From positions 1 through 64,000 of the forward strand of contig NZ_CAIT01000004.1 of NCBI RefSeq assembly GCF_000296815.2: a DNA stretch of 64,000 nucleotides, written 5' to 3'. Below the pieces are notes generated by a model, which worked only from the letters and a program-made list of their open reading frames with translations, was not told the origin of the DNA and searched no databases. Source of the stretch: Fibrisoma limi BUZ 3. Its GTDB lineage: Bacteria; Bacteroidota; Bacteroidia; Cytophagales; Spirosomataceae. The number at the start of each line of letters is the position of its first letter. Position 1 is the first letter of the stretch. This document shows positions 45,698 through 52,649 of this stretch, in pieces. Position numbers and translations under genes: made by a program.

Positions 45698-45913
45698 ATG
45701 AACGTCCTTGTTTTTCGGACCAACATCAACTCGGCTCAGCGCGTCCATAAAGCGGCCTGTCGGTTATGCAAACTAAAAGGAATCTGCCGCTGGAGCGTCG
45801 ATCTGGAAGATTGTGATTGTGTGCTACGTATTGAAGCCGAGAAAGTAGAGGAATCAGACGTAGTTCGGACGATACAGCGAGCCGGATTATTCTGTGAACC
45901 ATTGGAGTACTAA
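45698..45913 (+). CDS. Small HMA-like fold protein without CxxC, paralogue of the 13.8 kb gene
   Basis: 71 residues. VLVFRTNI, WSVDLEDCDCVLRIE and FCEPLEY align with the protein at 13835-14062. It has more cysteines than that paralogue (CRLCKLKGIC) but not the standard HMA metal site. It is the last gene of the siderophore receptor operon, 18 bp after the PepSY gene. A small metal-handling or protein-binding role is possible but not shown. Confidence 0.72.
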   Translation: MNVLVFRTNINSAQRVHKAACRLCKLKGICRWSVDLEDCDCVLRIEAEKVEESDVVRTIQRAGLFCEPLEY

Positions 45914-45921
45914 ACGCTACA

Positions 45922-45961
45922 AAACAGAAAAGCCCACACGAGCGTGTGGGCTTTTCTGTTT
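45922..45961. terminator. Bidirectional terminator, 18-bp stem
   Basis: AAACAGAAAAGCCCACAC (45922-45939) pairs perfectly with GTGTGGGCTTTTCTGTTT (45944-45961) around a 4-base loop. It lies between the iron operon and the convergent ferritin gene. Confidence 0.88.
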
Positions 45962-45972
45962 TTAATGAATGC

Positions 45973-46503
45973 TTATTCAAACACGTTACCGTCGTACGTC
46001 ACTTTCGACAACTGTTTGTCCAGTTCGAAAATCTGGTCGGCCGGAATCTGGTCGAACAGGTCGAGGCAGCGACGGGCAATGTACTCCTCTTCCATCTGTT
46101 CTTTCACGTACCAGCGCAGCAACTCCTCCGTAGCAAAGTCGTTCTCCCGGCGGCAAACCGCAATAATTCGGTTGATCGAATCCGTTACTGCTATTTCCTG
46201 CTCCAGTGCCCCTTCAAATACGGACCGCAGCGTATCAAATTCCTGCGCAACGGCCGGAACTTCGGGCGAGATCGCCGTGGCACCCTGGTCGCAGAGGTAA
46301 TGGAAGAGCTTCATGGCATGGCCGCGCTCTTCTTCCGACTGCTTATAGAAAAAACCGGCGCTGTAGTCGAAACCGTTACGGTCGCACCAGCCGGCCATCG
46401 CCAGGTACTTCGACGATGAGACCATTTCCATTTGTATCTGTTGGTTCAGCGCCAGTTCGACGCTCTCTTTTACTGGTGTCCGAAGTCTTGCTAAATCTTT
46501 CAT
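45973..46503 (-). CDS. ftnA: Ferritin (non-haem, FtnA-like)
   Basis: I start at ATG 46503 (176 residues, MKDLARLRT), because the longer frame upstream runs through a terminator and is not ferritin-like. The four-helix ferritin fold shows ferroxidase ligands Glu26, Glu59 and His62 (EEERGHAMKLFHYL) with Tyr33, and QEIAVTDSI for the third helix. It oxidises and stores iron in the cytoplasm. It sits tail to tail with the siderophore uptake operon. Confidence 0.9.
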   Translation of the reverse strand: MKDLARLRTPVKESVELALNQQIQMEMVSSSKYLAMAGWCDRNGFDYSAGFFYKQSEEERGHAMKLFHYLCDQGATAISPEVPAVAQEFDTLRSVFEGALEQEIAVTDSINRIIAVCRRENDFATEELLRWYVKEQMEEEYIARRCLDLFDQIPADQIFELDKQLSKVTYDGNVFE

Positions 46504-46551
46504 ATACAGACAATTTTTCCGGTGAGGAGAATTCAATGCCAAATAAACAAG

Positions 46552-46579
46552 AAAAAACCAGTCGGAGTTACGCGACTGG
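46552..46579 (-). terminator. Terminator after the 46.6 kb gene
   Basis: On the minus strand CCAGTCG (46579-46573) pairs with CGACTGG (46564-46558) and is followed by six T. It separates the 46.6 kb gene from ferritin, so ferritin has its own promoter. I could not define that promoter. Confidence 0.75.
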
Positions 46580-46621
46580 CTCAATAGCGGTAAATTTAGA
46601 AAAAGTCTATTTGTAGGTAGC

Positions 46622-46981
46622 TTATGGCAAGGTGCAGCCGCATTCACGCAGCAGGCTGTTCAACTCCAGCATCATCTGAGCACCGCTCAGCAACTCGCGC
46701 AGGTGAATGATTTCACAAAGCGTCAGAACATAACAACGCTCCGAGCGGGGCGGGGTCAGGATTTCAACGTCGTGGGCTGAGTCGGTACTGAGCGCCATTT
46801 GCCGCACATCGACGGTCTCGACCATTCGCCGAAACTGCGCAAAGTCGCGGGCCGACAGGGCTGTGTACGTATCCCAGAACTCTAGAATCAGCCGTTGAGT
46901 AGCGTCGCATTGGTAGACTACGCCCTTATCAGTGCGGAAGATTTCAATCCAGTCGGTTGAGCGGGTACTTACCGTATACAC
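46622..46981 (-). CDS. Unrecognised 119-aa protein under a putative iron-box promoter
   Basis: The protein has no signal peptide or TM. It has a hydrophilic N-terminus (VSTRSTDWIEIF), a phenylalanine-rich middle (ARDFAQFRRMVETVD) and a C-terminal helix ending LLRECGCTLP with a CxC pair. I do not recognise a family with confidence. Its promoter carries the same TTT[GA]-N7-TCTAA sequence as the siderophore receptor and DUF6607 promoters, which makes an iron-related function likely. Confidence 0.68.
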   Translation of the reverse strand: MYTVSTRSTDWIEIFRTDKGVVYQCDATQRLILEFWDTYTALSARDFAQFRRMVETVDVRQMALSTDSAHDVEILTPPRSERCYVLTLCEIIHLRELLSGAQMMLELNSLLRECGCTLP

Positions 46982-47015
46982 TTAATTAAATCGAGTTAAA
47001 TGCGCTTTTGCGAAG

Positions 47016-47046
47016 CAAAGATACATAAACTTAGAATATTTCTAAA
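47016..47046 (-). promoter_or_regulatory. Promoter with the shared palindromic operator
   Basis: On the minus strand TTTA (47046-47043), 19 bases, TATCTTTG (47023-47016). The palindrome TTAGAATATTTCTAA (47031-47045) overlaps the -33 box at the same offset as at 39669. Start site about 30 bp before the ATG at 46981. In the rest of 46982-47142 I see no gene. Confidence 0.7.
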
Positions 47047-47142
47047 CAAGTGTCCATCGTTTCTCCTCACAAAGACACCACATCAAATTGATTTAAGCAG
47101 ACAGAATGTTTGTTCAAAAGCCGCTCGTTGGCATAAAGAGAA

Positions 47143-47167
47143 AGCCGATGCTCATCATCGGCTTTAT
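47143..47167. terminator. Terminator hairpin
   Basis: AAAGCCGATG (47143-47152) pairs with CATCGGCTTT (47158-47167) around CTCAT. It is placed to end the minus-strand gene at 47213-47506. Confidence 0.72.
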
Positions 47168-47212
47168 CAGGGATTCTGTTCTGTTAACAGTGCACGATTG
47201 ATAGCCATTTCG

Positions 47213-47506
47213 CTAGCTGTTCGACGGAGGCTGCACGGGGCGTTGAGTGGATGACGTATCGTCGTCAAAGAGATCTTCGACACGCTGTTTTTGCTTCCAT
47301 AGCCGCTTTTCGCGGTCTGAACTAAGCACAACTACGCCATTCTCTAATAGCCGGGGCTGAAGTTCACGCTTCCGCTCTTTCTTTTGGTATTTTTTCCTGC
47401 GCGGTCTATCTATAAACGCGGGTTTGTCATTTCGGGTCAGATAAGTCAGCAAACCAGATGCCAACAATAATCCCAGTAAGGCCAGGGCCAGTTTTGTCGC
47501 TTCCAT
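47213..47506 (-). CDS. Small membrane protein, unknown
   Basis: 97 residues. One N-terminal helix (LALALLGLLLASGLLTYL) is followed by a very basic segment (RPRRKKYQKKERKRE) and an acidic, disordered tail (DLFDDDTSS). This topology puts the tail in the cytoplasm or leaves it free for binding. I do not recognise a family. A terminator follows directly. Confidence 0.6.
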   Translation of the reverse strand: MEATKLALALLGLLLASGLLTYLTRNDKPAFIDRPRRKKYQKKERKRELQPRLLENGVVVLSSDREKRLWKQKQRVEDLFDDDTSSTQRPVQPPSNS

Positions 47507-47679
47507 AATAATATGTTGAGTAAGGTGAGTATACGCTAATATAACACTTTTTCGGATAAAATCTACTTACTAGCCACCTAATTATCAATAAAACACCTGG
47601 ATTATTTTGCCGTACAACCGGCTTACTAAAAAGTGAGGTAACGGGCCGCATCAATTACGAAATTGAACCGGAAACCTAT

Positions 47680-47726
47680 ATACGCAGAAAGCCGCCCTTC
47701 ATAGCAAAGAGCGGCTTTCTGCGTAT
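47680..47726. terminator. Terminator, 16-bp perfect stem
   Basis: ATACGCAGAAAGCCGC (47680-47695) pairs with GCGGCTTTCTGCGTAT (47711-47726). It ends the sugar isomerase-like gene. In 47507-47679 I see only AT-rich sequence. Confidence 0.8.
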
Positions 47727-47736
47727 AGGATACGGA

Positions 47737-48627
47737 CTATACGCTTAATTTCTTGACATTGGCGAAACTGGTAGCAATACAATCCAACGGAGGGCGCTTG
47801 CAAACGTCCTGCTCTACGAAGAAATGCTCAATACCCGCCGTTTTACGGGCATCCATAATGCGCTGAAAATCAATAGAGCCAGTGCCTACTTCAGCAAACG
47901 CCCGCTCCGACGATTTCTCCATGTCTTTAAGGTGAACCAGCGGGAAACGACCCGGATTCTGCTTAAATAAGTCGACCGGGTCTTTGCCGGCAAATACGAC
48001 CCAGTACAAGTCTAGTTCCATTTTGACCAGTTTGGGGTCGGTGCCCTTGAGCAACAAGTCGTAAGGTACCTGTCCGTCAATCGGCTGAAATTCAAAGTCG
48101 TGGTTATGGTAACCAAACTGGATGCCTTTCTTTTTGGTCGCTTCGCCCGATTTATTGAACAGGTCGACGTAGCGTTTATAATCGTCCAGCGTTTTACGTT
48201 CGTCGGGAAACAGGAAGGCGCAGTTCATGTATTTCAGACCAACCTCTTTAGCATCGTCGATGGCCTGCTCCCAGCCGTTCGTCAGCGTGCCTGTCGCGTT
48301 CGGCATGGCAATACCGGCCAGGTAGTGACCACTTACAGCACTCAGCCCCAGGCTGTTCAGCAGTTGCTTGAATTCTTTTGGGGTTTTGCCAAAGAACTTC
48401 CCATCAGCATAACCAAAGGTTTCGACTTCTTTGTAGCCTATTTCGGCCACCTTTTTCAGCGTACCTTCGACATCCTTGCCGAGTTCGTTGCGGAGGGTAT
48501 ATAGCTGAAGCCCAACTTTATCAAGTGATTTGCCGAACGCAACGCGATTGGCCAGGACCGTAGCCGAAACGGCCAGGGCGCTCGTTCTGAGAAACTCTTT
48601 GCGCGAAATTCTGTGAGTTAGTGACAT
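47737..48627 (-). CDS. Exported sugar phosphate isomerase/epimerase-like TIM barrel
   Basis: 296 residues with a Tat-like leader (SRKEFLRTSALAVSATVLA, with RK in place of RR). The AP-endonuclease-2/xylose isomerase-like barrel shows VGLQLYTLR, YKEVETFGY, YHNHDFEF, ELDLYWV and VHLKDM, which carry the expected metal ligands. Exported members of this family are common in Bacteroidota and act on sugars or inositols, though few are characterised. It is divergent from an NrtR-like regulator with palindromes in the shared space. Confidence 0.82.
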   Translation of the reverse strand: MSLTHRISRKEFLRTSALAVSATVLANRVAFGKSLDKVGLQLYTLRNELGKDVEGTLKKVAEIGYKEVETFGYADGKFFGKTPKEFKQLLNSLGLSAVSGHYLAGIAMPNATGTLTNGWEQAIDDAKEVGLKYMNCAFLFPDERKTLDDYKRYVDLFNKSGEATKKKGIQFGYHNHDFEFQPIDGQVPYDLLLKGTDPKLVKMELDLYWVVFAGKDPVDLFKQNPGRFPLVHLKDMEKSSERAFAEVGTGSIDFQRIMDARKTAGIEHFFVEQDVCKRPPLDCIATSFANVKKLSV

Positions 48628-48800
48628 GATCTGAACGTATTAACGAAATGGCATAAATGCTTGCCGACGGAAAACGACGGCGGATAAATAACGAATACCA
48701 CTATGGTTTGCAGCGACGAAAAAGCGAATTTCACCAACAGATTCAACATAGGGTAGTAAATTAAAGCGACAACGGTTAGCTGGGCAAACCTTCTCTGTTC

Positions 48801-48823
48801 GTAAACTGAACGGTTTACTTTTG
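48801..48823 (+). promoter_or_regulatory. GTAAAC/GTTTAC palindrome overlapping a -7 element
   Basis: GTAAAC (48801-48806) and GTTTAC (48813-48818) form a 6-base inverted repeat. Its right arm overlaps TACTTTTG (48816-48823), a match to TAnnTTTG. A regulator bound there would affect transcription toward the NrtR-like gene. Confidence 0.5.
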
Positions 48824-48853
48824 CCAGTAGTATAAGATGCAATCGTTTGTCTA

Positions 48854-48874
48854 TTGTATCAAATAGGTACAATG
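48854..48874. promoter_or_regulatory. ATTGTA/TACAAT palindrome
   Basis: Six-base arms ATTGTA and TACAAT are separated by nine bases. It is a candidate operator for the NrtR-like regulator that starts 59 bp downstream. Confidence 0.42.
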
Positions 48875-48932
48875 ATAATTCGTAAATTTCAAATAACAAA
48901 TTTTTCTTTACCAGGATTTTAACCTATATCCC

Positions 48933-49706
48933 ATGCAGCGCAGCACTGATATGAACAAGTTTCTTAGCAGCGAGCAGGACTGGTTGCCTAGTCTCTCTGT
49001 TGACTGTGTTATCTTCGGTTTTCACGAGAACGAGCTGAAGGTGCTGCTGCTGACATTCCGGCATACGGATCTGCTGGCTTTACCCGGCGGATTGGTTCAC
49101 CGTCAGGAAGATGTCGATGATGCCGCCAAACGTATCCTGGCCGAACGTACTGGTCTGGCGGATATTTATCTGGAGCAGTTCCATACATTTGGGCAGCTCG
49201 GTCGGGGTAGTGATCAGTTTGGCCGTAAAATTGCCAAAGCGAATGGTATTGACCTTCCGCCCGATCATTGGTTCACGCGCCGGTTTGTGTCGGTTGGTTA
49301 CTACGCGCTGGTGGATTTCTCGCGGGTGATTCCATCGCCCGACGTATTTTCGGAGTCAATCGATTGGTACGACGTGCGGGAGTTGCCTCCGCTGGTACTG
49401 GATCACTCGCTGATTGTTCAGAAGGCACTGGACACCCTCCGCCTGATGCTCGATCACCGATTGATCGGTTTCAATCTGCTGCCCGAAATGTTTACGATGG
49501 GGGAGTTGCAACGGCTTTATGAAACCATTCTGGGTAAAAAGTTACTGCGCACCAACTTTCAGCGAAAGATGCTGAGCCTGGAAATACTGGAGCGACTGGA
49601 CAAAAAATGGACCGGTGGTGCGCACAAGGCACCGTATTTATACCGATTTGATACCAAAAAGGGCGAGGAGTACCTCAACAATGGCGATCTTGTCCGGAAA
49701 GAATAA
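48933..49706 (+). CDS. NrtR-like regulator: degenerate Nudix domain plus winged helix
   Basis: 257 residues. A start at the second ATG (48951) is also possible. The Nudix domain (about 20-150) has a box at 53-75 in which two catalytic glutamates are replaced (Ile68 and Arg72), so it probably binds a ligand rather than hydrolyses it. The C-terminal winged helix (about 170-250) has FTMGELQRLYETILG and NFQRKML. NrtR-family proteins repress NAD or pentose genes. AraR of Bacteroides belongs here. The divergent sugar isomerase-like gene suggests a sugar-derived signal. Confidence 0.83.
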   Translation: MQRSTDMNKFLSSEQDWLPSLSVDCVIFGFHENELKVLLLTFRHTDLLALPGGLVHRQEDVDDAAKRILAERTGLADIYLEQFHTFGQLGRGSDQFGRKIAKANGIDLPPDHWFTRRFVSVGYYALVDFSRVIPSPDVFSESIDWYDVRELPPLVLDHSLIVQKALDTLRLMLDHRLIGFNLLPEMFTMGELQRLYETILGKKLLRTNFQRKMLSLEILERLDKKWTGGAHKAPYLYRFDTKKGEEYLNNGDLVRKE

Positions 49707-49759
49707 ATACCTGAAAAGTTGTTTACCTAAATAGGACTGTGTCGGCAGACACTACGGAC

Positions 49760-50437
49760 ATGAAAATACTTGTAGTAGAAGATGAACCCAAAACCCTGCA
49801 GGCCATTCAGCAGGGATTGGAAGAGAGTCAATATGAAGTAGACATCGCCTACGATGGGTTAATTGCCAAGCGACTGGCATTAAAGAACAACTATGCGGCT
49901 ATTATCTCCGACGTCATATTGCCGGGCCTGAATGGTTTTGAACTGACGCACGAACTGCGGGCCAGCGGGTTATCGACGCCAATTCTGCTGCTGACAGCCC
50001 TTGGCGAAACCGACGACAAAATCACCGGCTTCGATGCGGGCGCGGATCAGTACCTGACCAAGCCCTTCCAGTTTTCGGAGCTACTGGCCCGGTTACGAGC
50101 CATGACCCGGCGGGGAACGCAGGTGGCCATGACCGCACAGACCCTGCGGTACGCTGATCTGGAAATGAATCTGGATGCTAAAACGGTTAGCCGCGACGGA
50201 CAACCCATCGATCTGACGGCCCGTGAGTTTGCCCTGCTCGAATTCCTGATTCGCAACCAGGGAAGGGTTTTGTCGAAAGCCGCTATCGCCGAGCACGTCT
50301 GGGACCTGAATTTTGATACCGGTACCAACGTAGTGGAAGTGTATATCAACTACCTGCGCAAAAAAATTGACCGCGATTTCCCGACCAAGCTCATTCACAC
50401 ACAGTTTGGAATGGGATATGTTTTGAAGGAGGAATAA
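49760..50437 (+). CDS. OmpR-family response regulator
   Basis: I start at ATG 49760 (225 residues, MKILVVEDE); a GTG seven codons up is less family-like. The receiver has the acidic pocket (Glu7, Asp8), phosphoacceptor Asp51 (ISDVILPG) and TKPF lysine. The C-terminal winged helix has LTAREFALLEFLIRNQGRV. The kinase follows, then a small membrane protein and an RND efflux operon. The 11-bp repeat arrays in front of those genes are its probable binding sites. Confidence 0.92.
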   Translation: MKILVVEDEPKTLQAIQQGLEESQYEVDIAYDGLIAKRLALKNNYAAIISDVILPGLNGFELTHELRASGLSTPILLLTALGETDDKITGFDAGADQYLTKPFQFSELLARLRAMTRRGTQVAMTAQTLRYADLEMNLDAKTVSRDGQPIDLTAREFALLEFLIRNQGRVLSKAAIAEHVWDLNFDTGTNVVEVYINYLRKKIDRDFPTKLIHTQFGMGYVLKEE

Positions 50438-50438
50438 T

Positions 50439-50533
50439 GGAGGAAGGGGAGGAGAGGGAGAAAAGGGAGAGAAATCAGAACCCTTTTTTCCCTCTCCTCC
50501 CCTTCCTCCTCTCCTCCCTTTCCTCCCTCCCCT
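50439..50533. repeat. Purine/pyrimidine inverted repeat between regulator and kinase
   Basis: A GA-only tract (GGAGGAAGGGGAGGAGAGGG and on) is followed after a short ATCAGAA spacer by its CT-rich complement. The arms can pair over more than 30 bases directly before the kinase ATG, which has no other room for a ribosome site. A sister element lies at 62838. Confidence 0.7.
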
Positions 50534-51898
50534 ATGACCATCCGTACGCGCTTGACGCTTCGTTTCACGGCCCTGGTTTCGGCCATTGTAGCGCTGACAT
50601 TCGCCAGCATTTACGGCTTTATCTGGTATTACATTACGTCCGATTTTTACCACCGGCTGGATCGGAAAGCCAATACGTACGGCGAACTTTTTATCCGTCA
50701 GCATCTGGAGCCGCAACTGCTGCGCCGGCTGAGTCAGCTTCGTAAGGATCAACTGCCGAACCAGAAGATTACTGTTTATAACGAGCGGAACTTCCCGATT
50801 TTTACGACGAACGATCTCATTACGCTCGGCATACCGGCCCACGAACTGAATACGGTGCGACAGCAGAACCGCCGGGATTTCCGCTGGAGAAATTACTATC
50901 TGTCCGGTCTGCTTTATAATACGCCCCAAGGGCAGTATGTTGTGCTGGCCAGTGCCGAGAACGTATATGGCGATCAGTTCCTGCGCCGGATGATGTGGGC
51001 GTTCGGGGGCGTGTTTCTGGCTATTGCTGCCATTGTAGCCTTTTCGGGCTGGCTCTATGCGGGCGATGCCCTGCAGCCAATGCAGCAGATTGAGCAGCAA
51101 TTGAGCTATATTTTTCCCCGTACGCTCCATGAACGACTGCCGGTCTCGCCCGAGCAGGACGAGATCAGCCGCCTGTCGGCCACGATCAACCGGCTGCTCG
51201 ACCGGATCGACGAATCGTTTCGGCTACAGCGGATGTTTGTGGCCAACGTATCGCATGAGTTGAAAAACCCACTTACGCAGATCAGCTCACAACTGGAAGT
51301 TGCCCTGCTCAACCGGCGCGAACCGCAGGCCTACGAACGAACCATTCGATCGGTCCTTGACGACGTTGGAGAACTTTCGGCCCTGACGCGTGAACTGCTG
51401 CAATTATCGCAGGTGAACCGGGACGACGCGGTTGGTTTGCTGACCGATGCGGTCCGAATTGACGAAATCGCCTGGGACGTTCGTGATGAAGTAAGCGCCA
51501 TCAATTCGCGCTACCAGGTAACGGTGGATCTGGGTGAGCTGCCCGATGATTTTGATCAGTTAGCCGTACCGGGCAATGCCGCGCTGCTCCGAACGGCGCT
51601 GAAAAATCTGACTGAGAACGCCTGTAAGTTTTCATCCGACGGGCGGGCCTGGATACGTGTGCGCTTTGAAGAACAGGTTGTCCGCATCAGCGTCGAAAAC
51701 GAAGGGCAGCCCATTCCTGCCGACGACCTGCCGTATATATTCGAGCCGTTTTATCGGGGACGACAGACCGCCGAAACCCGCGGCTACGGCGTTGGCCTGT
51801 CGCTGGTCGAACGTATTATACGGTTGCATCGGGGGCACTTGACAGCCCGGTCGGCACCTGGCGAGCCTACCGTTTTCACCATCGAATTAATACACTAG
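50534..51898 (+). CDS. Sensor histidine kinase
   Basis: 454 residues. TM1 is at about 10-33 and TM2 at about 155-177, with a periplasmic domain of about 120 residues between. A HAMP-like linker follows. HisKA carries His241 (NVSHELKNPLT), and the HATPase domain shows NLTENACKFS and GYGVGLSLVERII. It phosphorylates the OmpR-type regulator encoded upstream. The genomic target is an efflux operon, so the sensor may detect envelope stress or a toxic compound (inference). Its translation may depend on the purine hairpin in front. Confidence 0.92.
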   Translation: MTIRTRLTLRFTALVSAIVALTFASIYGFIWYYITSDFYHRLDRKANTYGELFIRQHLEPQLLRRLSQLRKDQLPNQKITVYNERNFPIFTTNDLITLGIPAHELNTVRQQNRRDFRWRNYYLSGLLYNTPQGQYVVLASAENVYGDQFLRRMMWAFGGVFLAIAAIVAFSGWLYAGDALQPMQQIEQQLSYIFPRTLHERLPVSPEQDEISRLSATINRLLDRIDESFRLQRMFVANVSHELKNPLTQISSQLEVALLNRREPQAYERTIRSVLDDVGELSALTRELLQLSQVNRDDAVGLLTDAVRIDEIAWDVRDEVSAINSRYQVTVDLGELPDDFDQLAVPGNAALLRTALKNLTENACKFSSDGRAWIRVRFEEQVVRISVENEGQPIPADDLPYIFEPFYRGRQTAETRGYGVGLSLVERIIRLHRGHLTARSAPGEPTVFTIELIH

Positions 51899-51902
51899 TA
51901 GA

Positions 51903-51933
51903 TTTCTAAGGACTTTCTAAGGAAATGTTTAGA
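51903..51933 (+). promoter_or_regulatory. 11-bp repeat array A, upstream of the 51.97 kb gene
   Basis: TTTCTAAGG at 51903-51911 and again at 51914-51922, exactly 11 bp apart, with a weaker copy (TTTA core) 11 bp on. Directly downstream is TATTTTTG (51954-51961), a -7 element that ends 4 bp before the ATG. The layout is that of an OmpR-type activator site. Confidence 0.7.
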
Positions 51934-51965
51934 CAATATTAATAAATAGGGGGTATTTTTGACTT

Positions 51966-52202
51966 ATGTCACGGTTTCTTGATAACCCCCTTAAACCGGC
52001 CAGGATGGAAGACTTGCTGGACGACAAGCGTTTAGCTTATAGTTCACCGGGGCGTTTGTTGTCGACGAAGGCTACCCCGTCCAATACGCCCCGGACTCCT
52101 CCTACCTCCCGCCAGCCGGATTGGTTGTTACTTCTCATGGTTGGTCTGGTTCTGCTTACGCTGCTTATCATCTGGCAGACAGACCTCATTCGCTTTTTTT
52201 GA
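51966..52202 (+). CDS. Small C-terminally anchored membrane protein
   Basis: 78 residues. Residues 1-50 are hydrophilic (FLDNPLKPARMEDLLDDKR, Pro/Thr-rich linker). Residues 53-70 form one membrane helix (LLLLMVGLVLLTLLII) near the C-terminus. No family recognised. The -7 element ends so close to the ATG that the mRNA is probably nearly leaderless. An array of 11-bp repeats suggests control by the neighbouring two-component system, so it may be a helper or feedback protein of that system. Confidence 0.68.
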   Translation: MSRFLDNPLKPARMEDLLDDKRLAYSSPGRLLSTKATPSNTPRTPPTSRQPDWLLLLMVGLVLLTLLIIWQTDLIRFF

Positions 52203-52267
52203 CGACCCGCCGTCTCGATAAGCAGTCCTGCTGAGTTCTATTTTCCCGCTTGTAATTATTCCAGTAT

Positions 52268-52309
52268 TATCTAAGTAAAATCTAATAAGCCGTTAAGCAG
52301 TTTCTAAGG
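52268..52309 (+). promoter_or_regulatory. 11-bp repeat array B, upstream of a putative small RNA
   Basis: Four units with cores CTAA, CTAA, TTAA and CTAA begin at 52271, 52282, 52293 and 52304, each exactly 11 bp apart. A -7-like GAAATTTG lies at 52319-52326, one mismatch from TAnnTTTG. This is the same array type as at 51903 and 52515. Confidence 0.68.
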
Positions 52310-52331
52310 TTTACCCTGGAAATTTGAGTCA

Positions 52332-52491
52332 TAAACAGAGATGTCAAGTTGTAGCGGATGGGACAGTCTCTGTAGTAGAGTAAATGGATTGCTGTGAATC
52401 ATGACCAATTTGTCTGATTCGCGCCGTAGCTGATTGAGATGGTTGCTAATAACCCTGTTGGGGCGTTGATCCCGACAGGGTTTTTGTTTTT
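52332..52491 (+). ncRNA. Putative regulated small RNA, about 155 nt
   Basis: The segment has an OmpR-type array and a -7-like box at its left and a strong terminator at its right, with no known gene between. It contains an 18-codon ORF (52341-52397, MSSCSGWDSLC and on), so a micro-peptide is possible. Both the start site and the RNA's existence are inferred. Confidence 0.42.
52451..52491 (+). terminator. Strong Rho-independent terminator
   Basis: AACCCTGTTGGG (52451-52462) pairs with CCCGACAGGGTT (52471-52482), 12 bp with one wobble, followed by TTTG and a second T run. The small membrane protein gene ended 250 bp earlier, so this ends another transcript. Confidence 0.85.
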
Positions 52492-52514
52492 GTCCAATTT
52501 TGAAGTTTTTGCTA

Positions 52515-52556
52515 CTTCTAAGATTTTTCTAATTTTTTTCTAAGCCTGCTCTTAGT
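52515..52556 (+). promoter_or_regulatory. 11-bp repeat array C, upstream of the RND operon
   Basis: TTCTAA occurs at 52516, 52527 and 52538, and a weaker CTTA-core unit follows at 52551, all in steps of 11 bp. It lies about 95-130 bp before the efflux adaptor ATG. No clear -7 element was found after it. Confidence 0.7.
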
Positions 52557-52649
52557 ATGTAAAGCCACATTGCGATTGTAAAAAAAACAACACGCCAGAT
52601 TGTTGCACCAACGCTCTTTGTATTGGTTCGGCTCAGGCCTATCTCAGCT

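Noticed and set aside
46596-46610. Fourth iron-box-like site TTAGAA-N3-GTCTAT upstream of ferritin
   Set aside because: The match is poor, no promoter follows, and a terminator lies between it and ferritin. Kept only as a point to test.
46504-46647. 48-codon N-terminal extension of ferritin
   Set aside because: It runs through a terminator and is unlike ferritin. ATG 46503 starts the conserved fold.
51946-51965. Another ATAGGGGG
   Set aside because: No TGTCTT follows at 15 bases. It overlaps the spacer of a TAnnTTTG promoter before the 51.97 kb gene.
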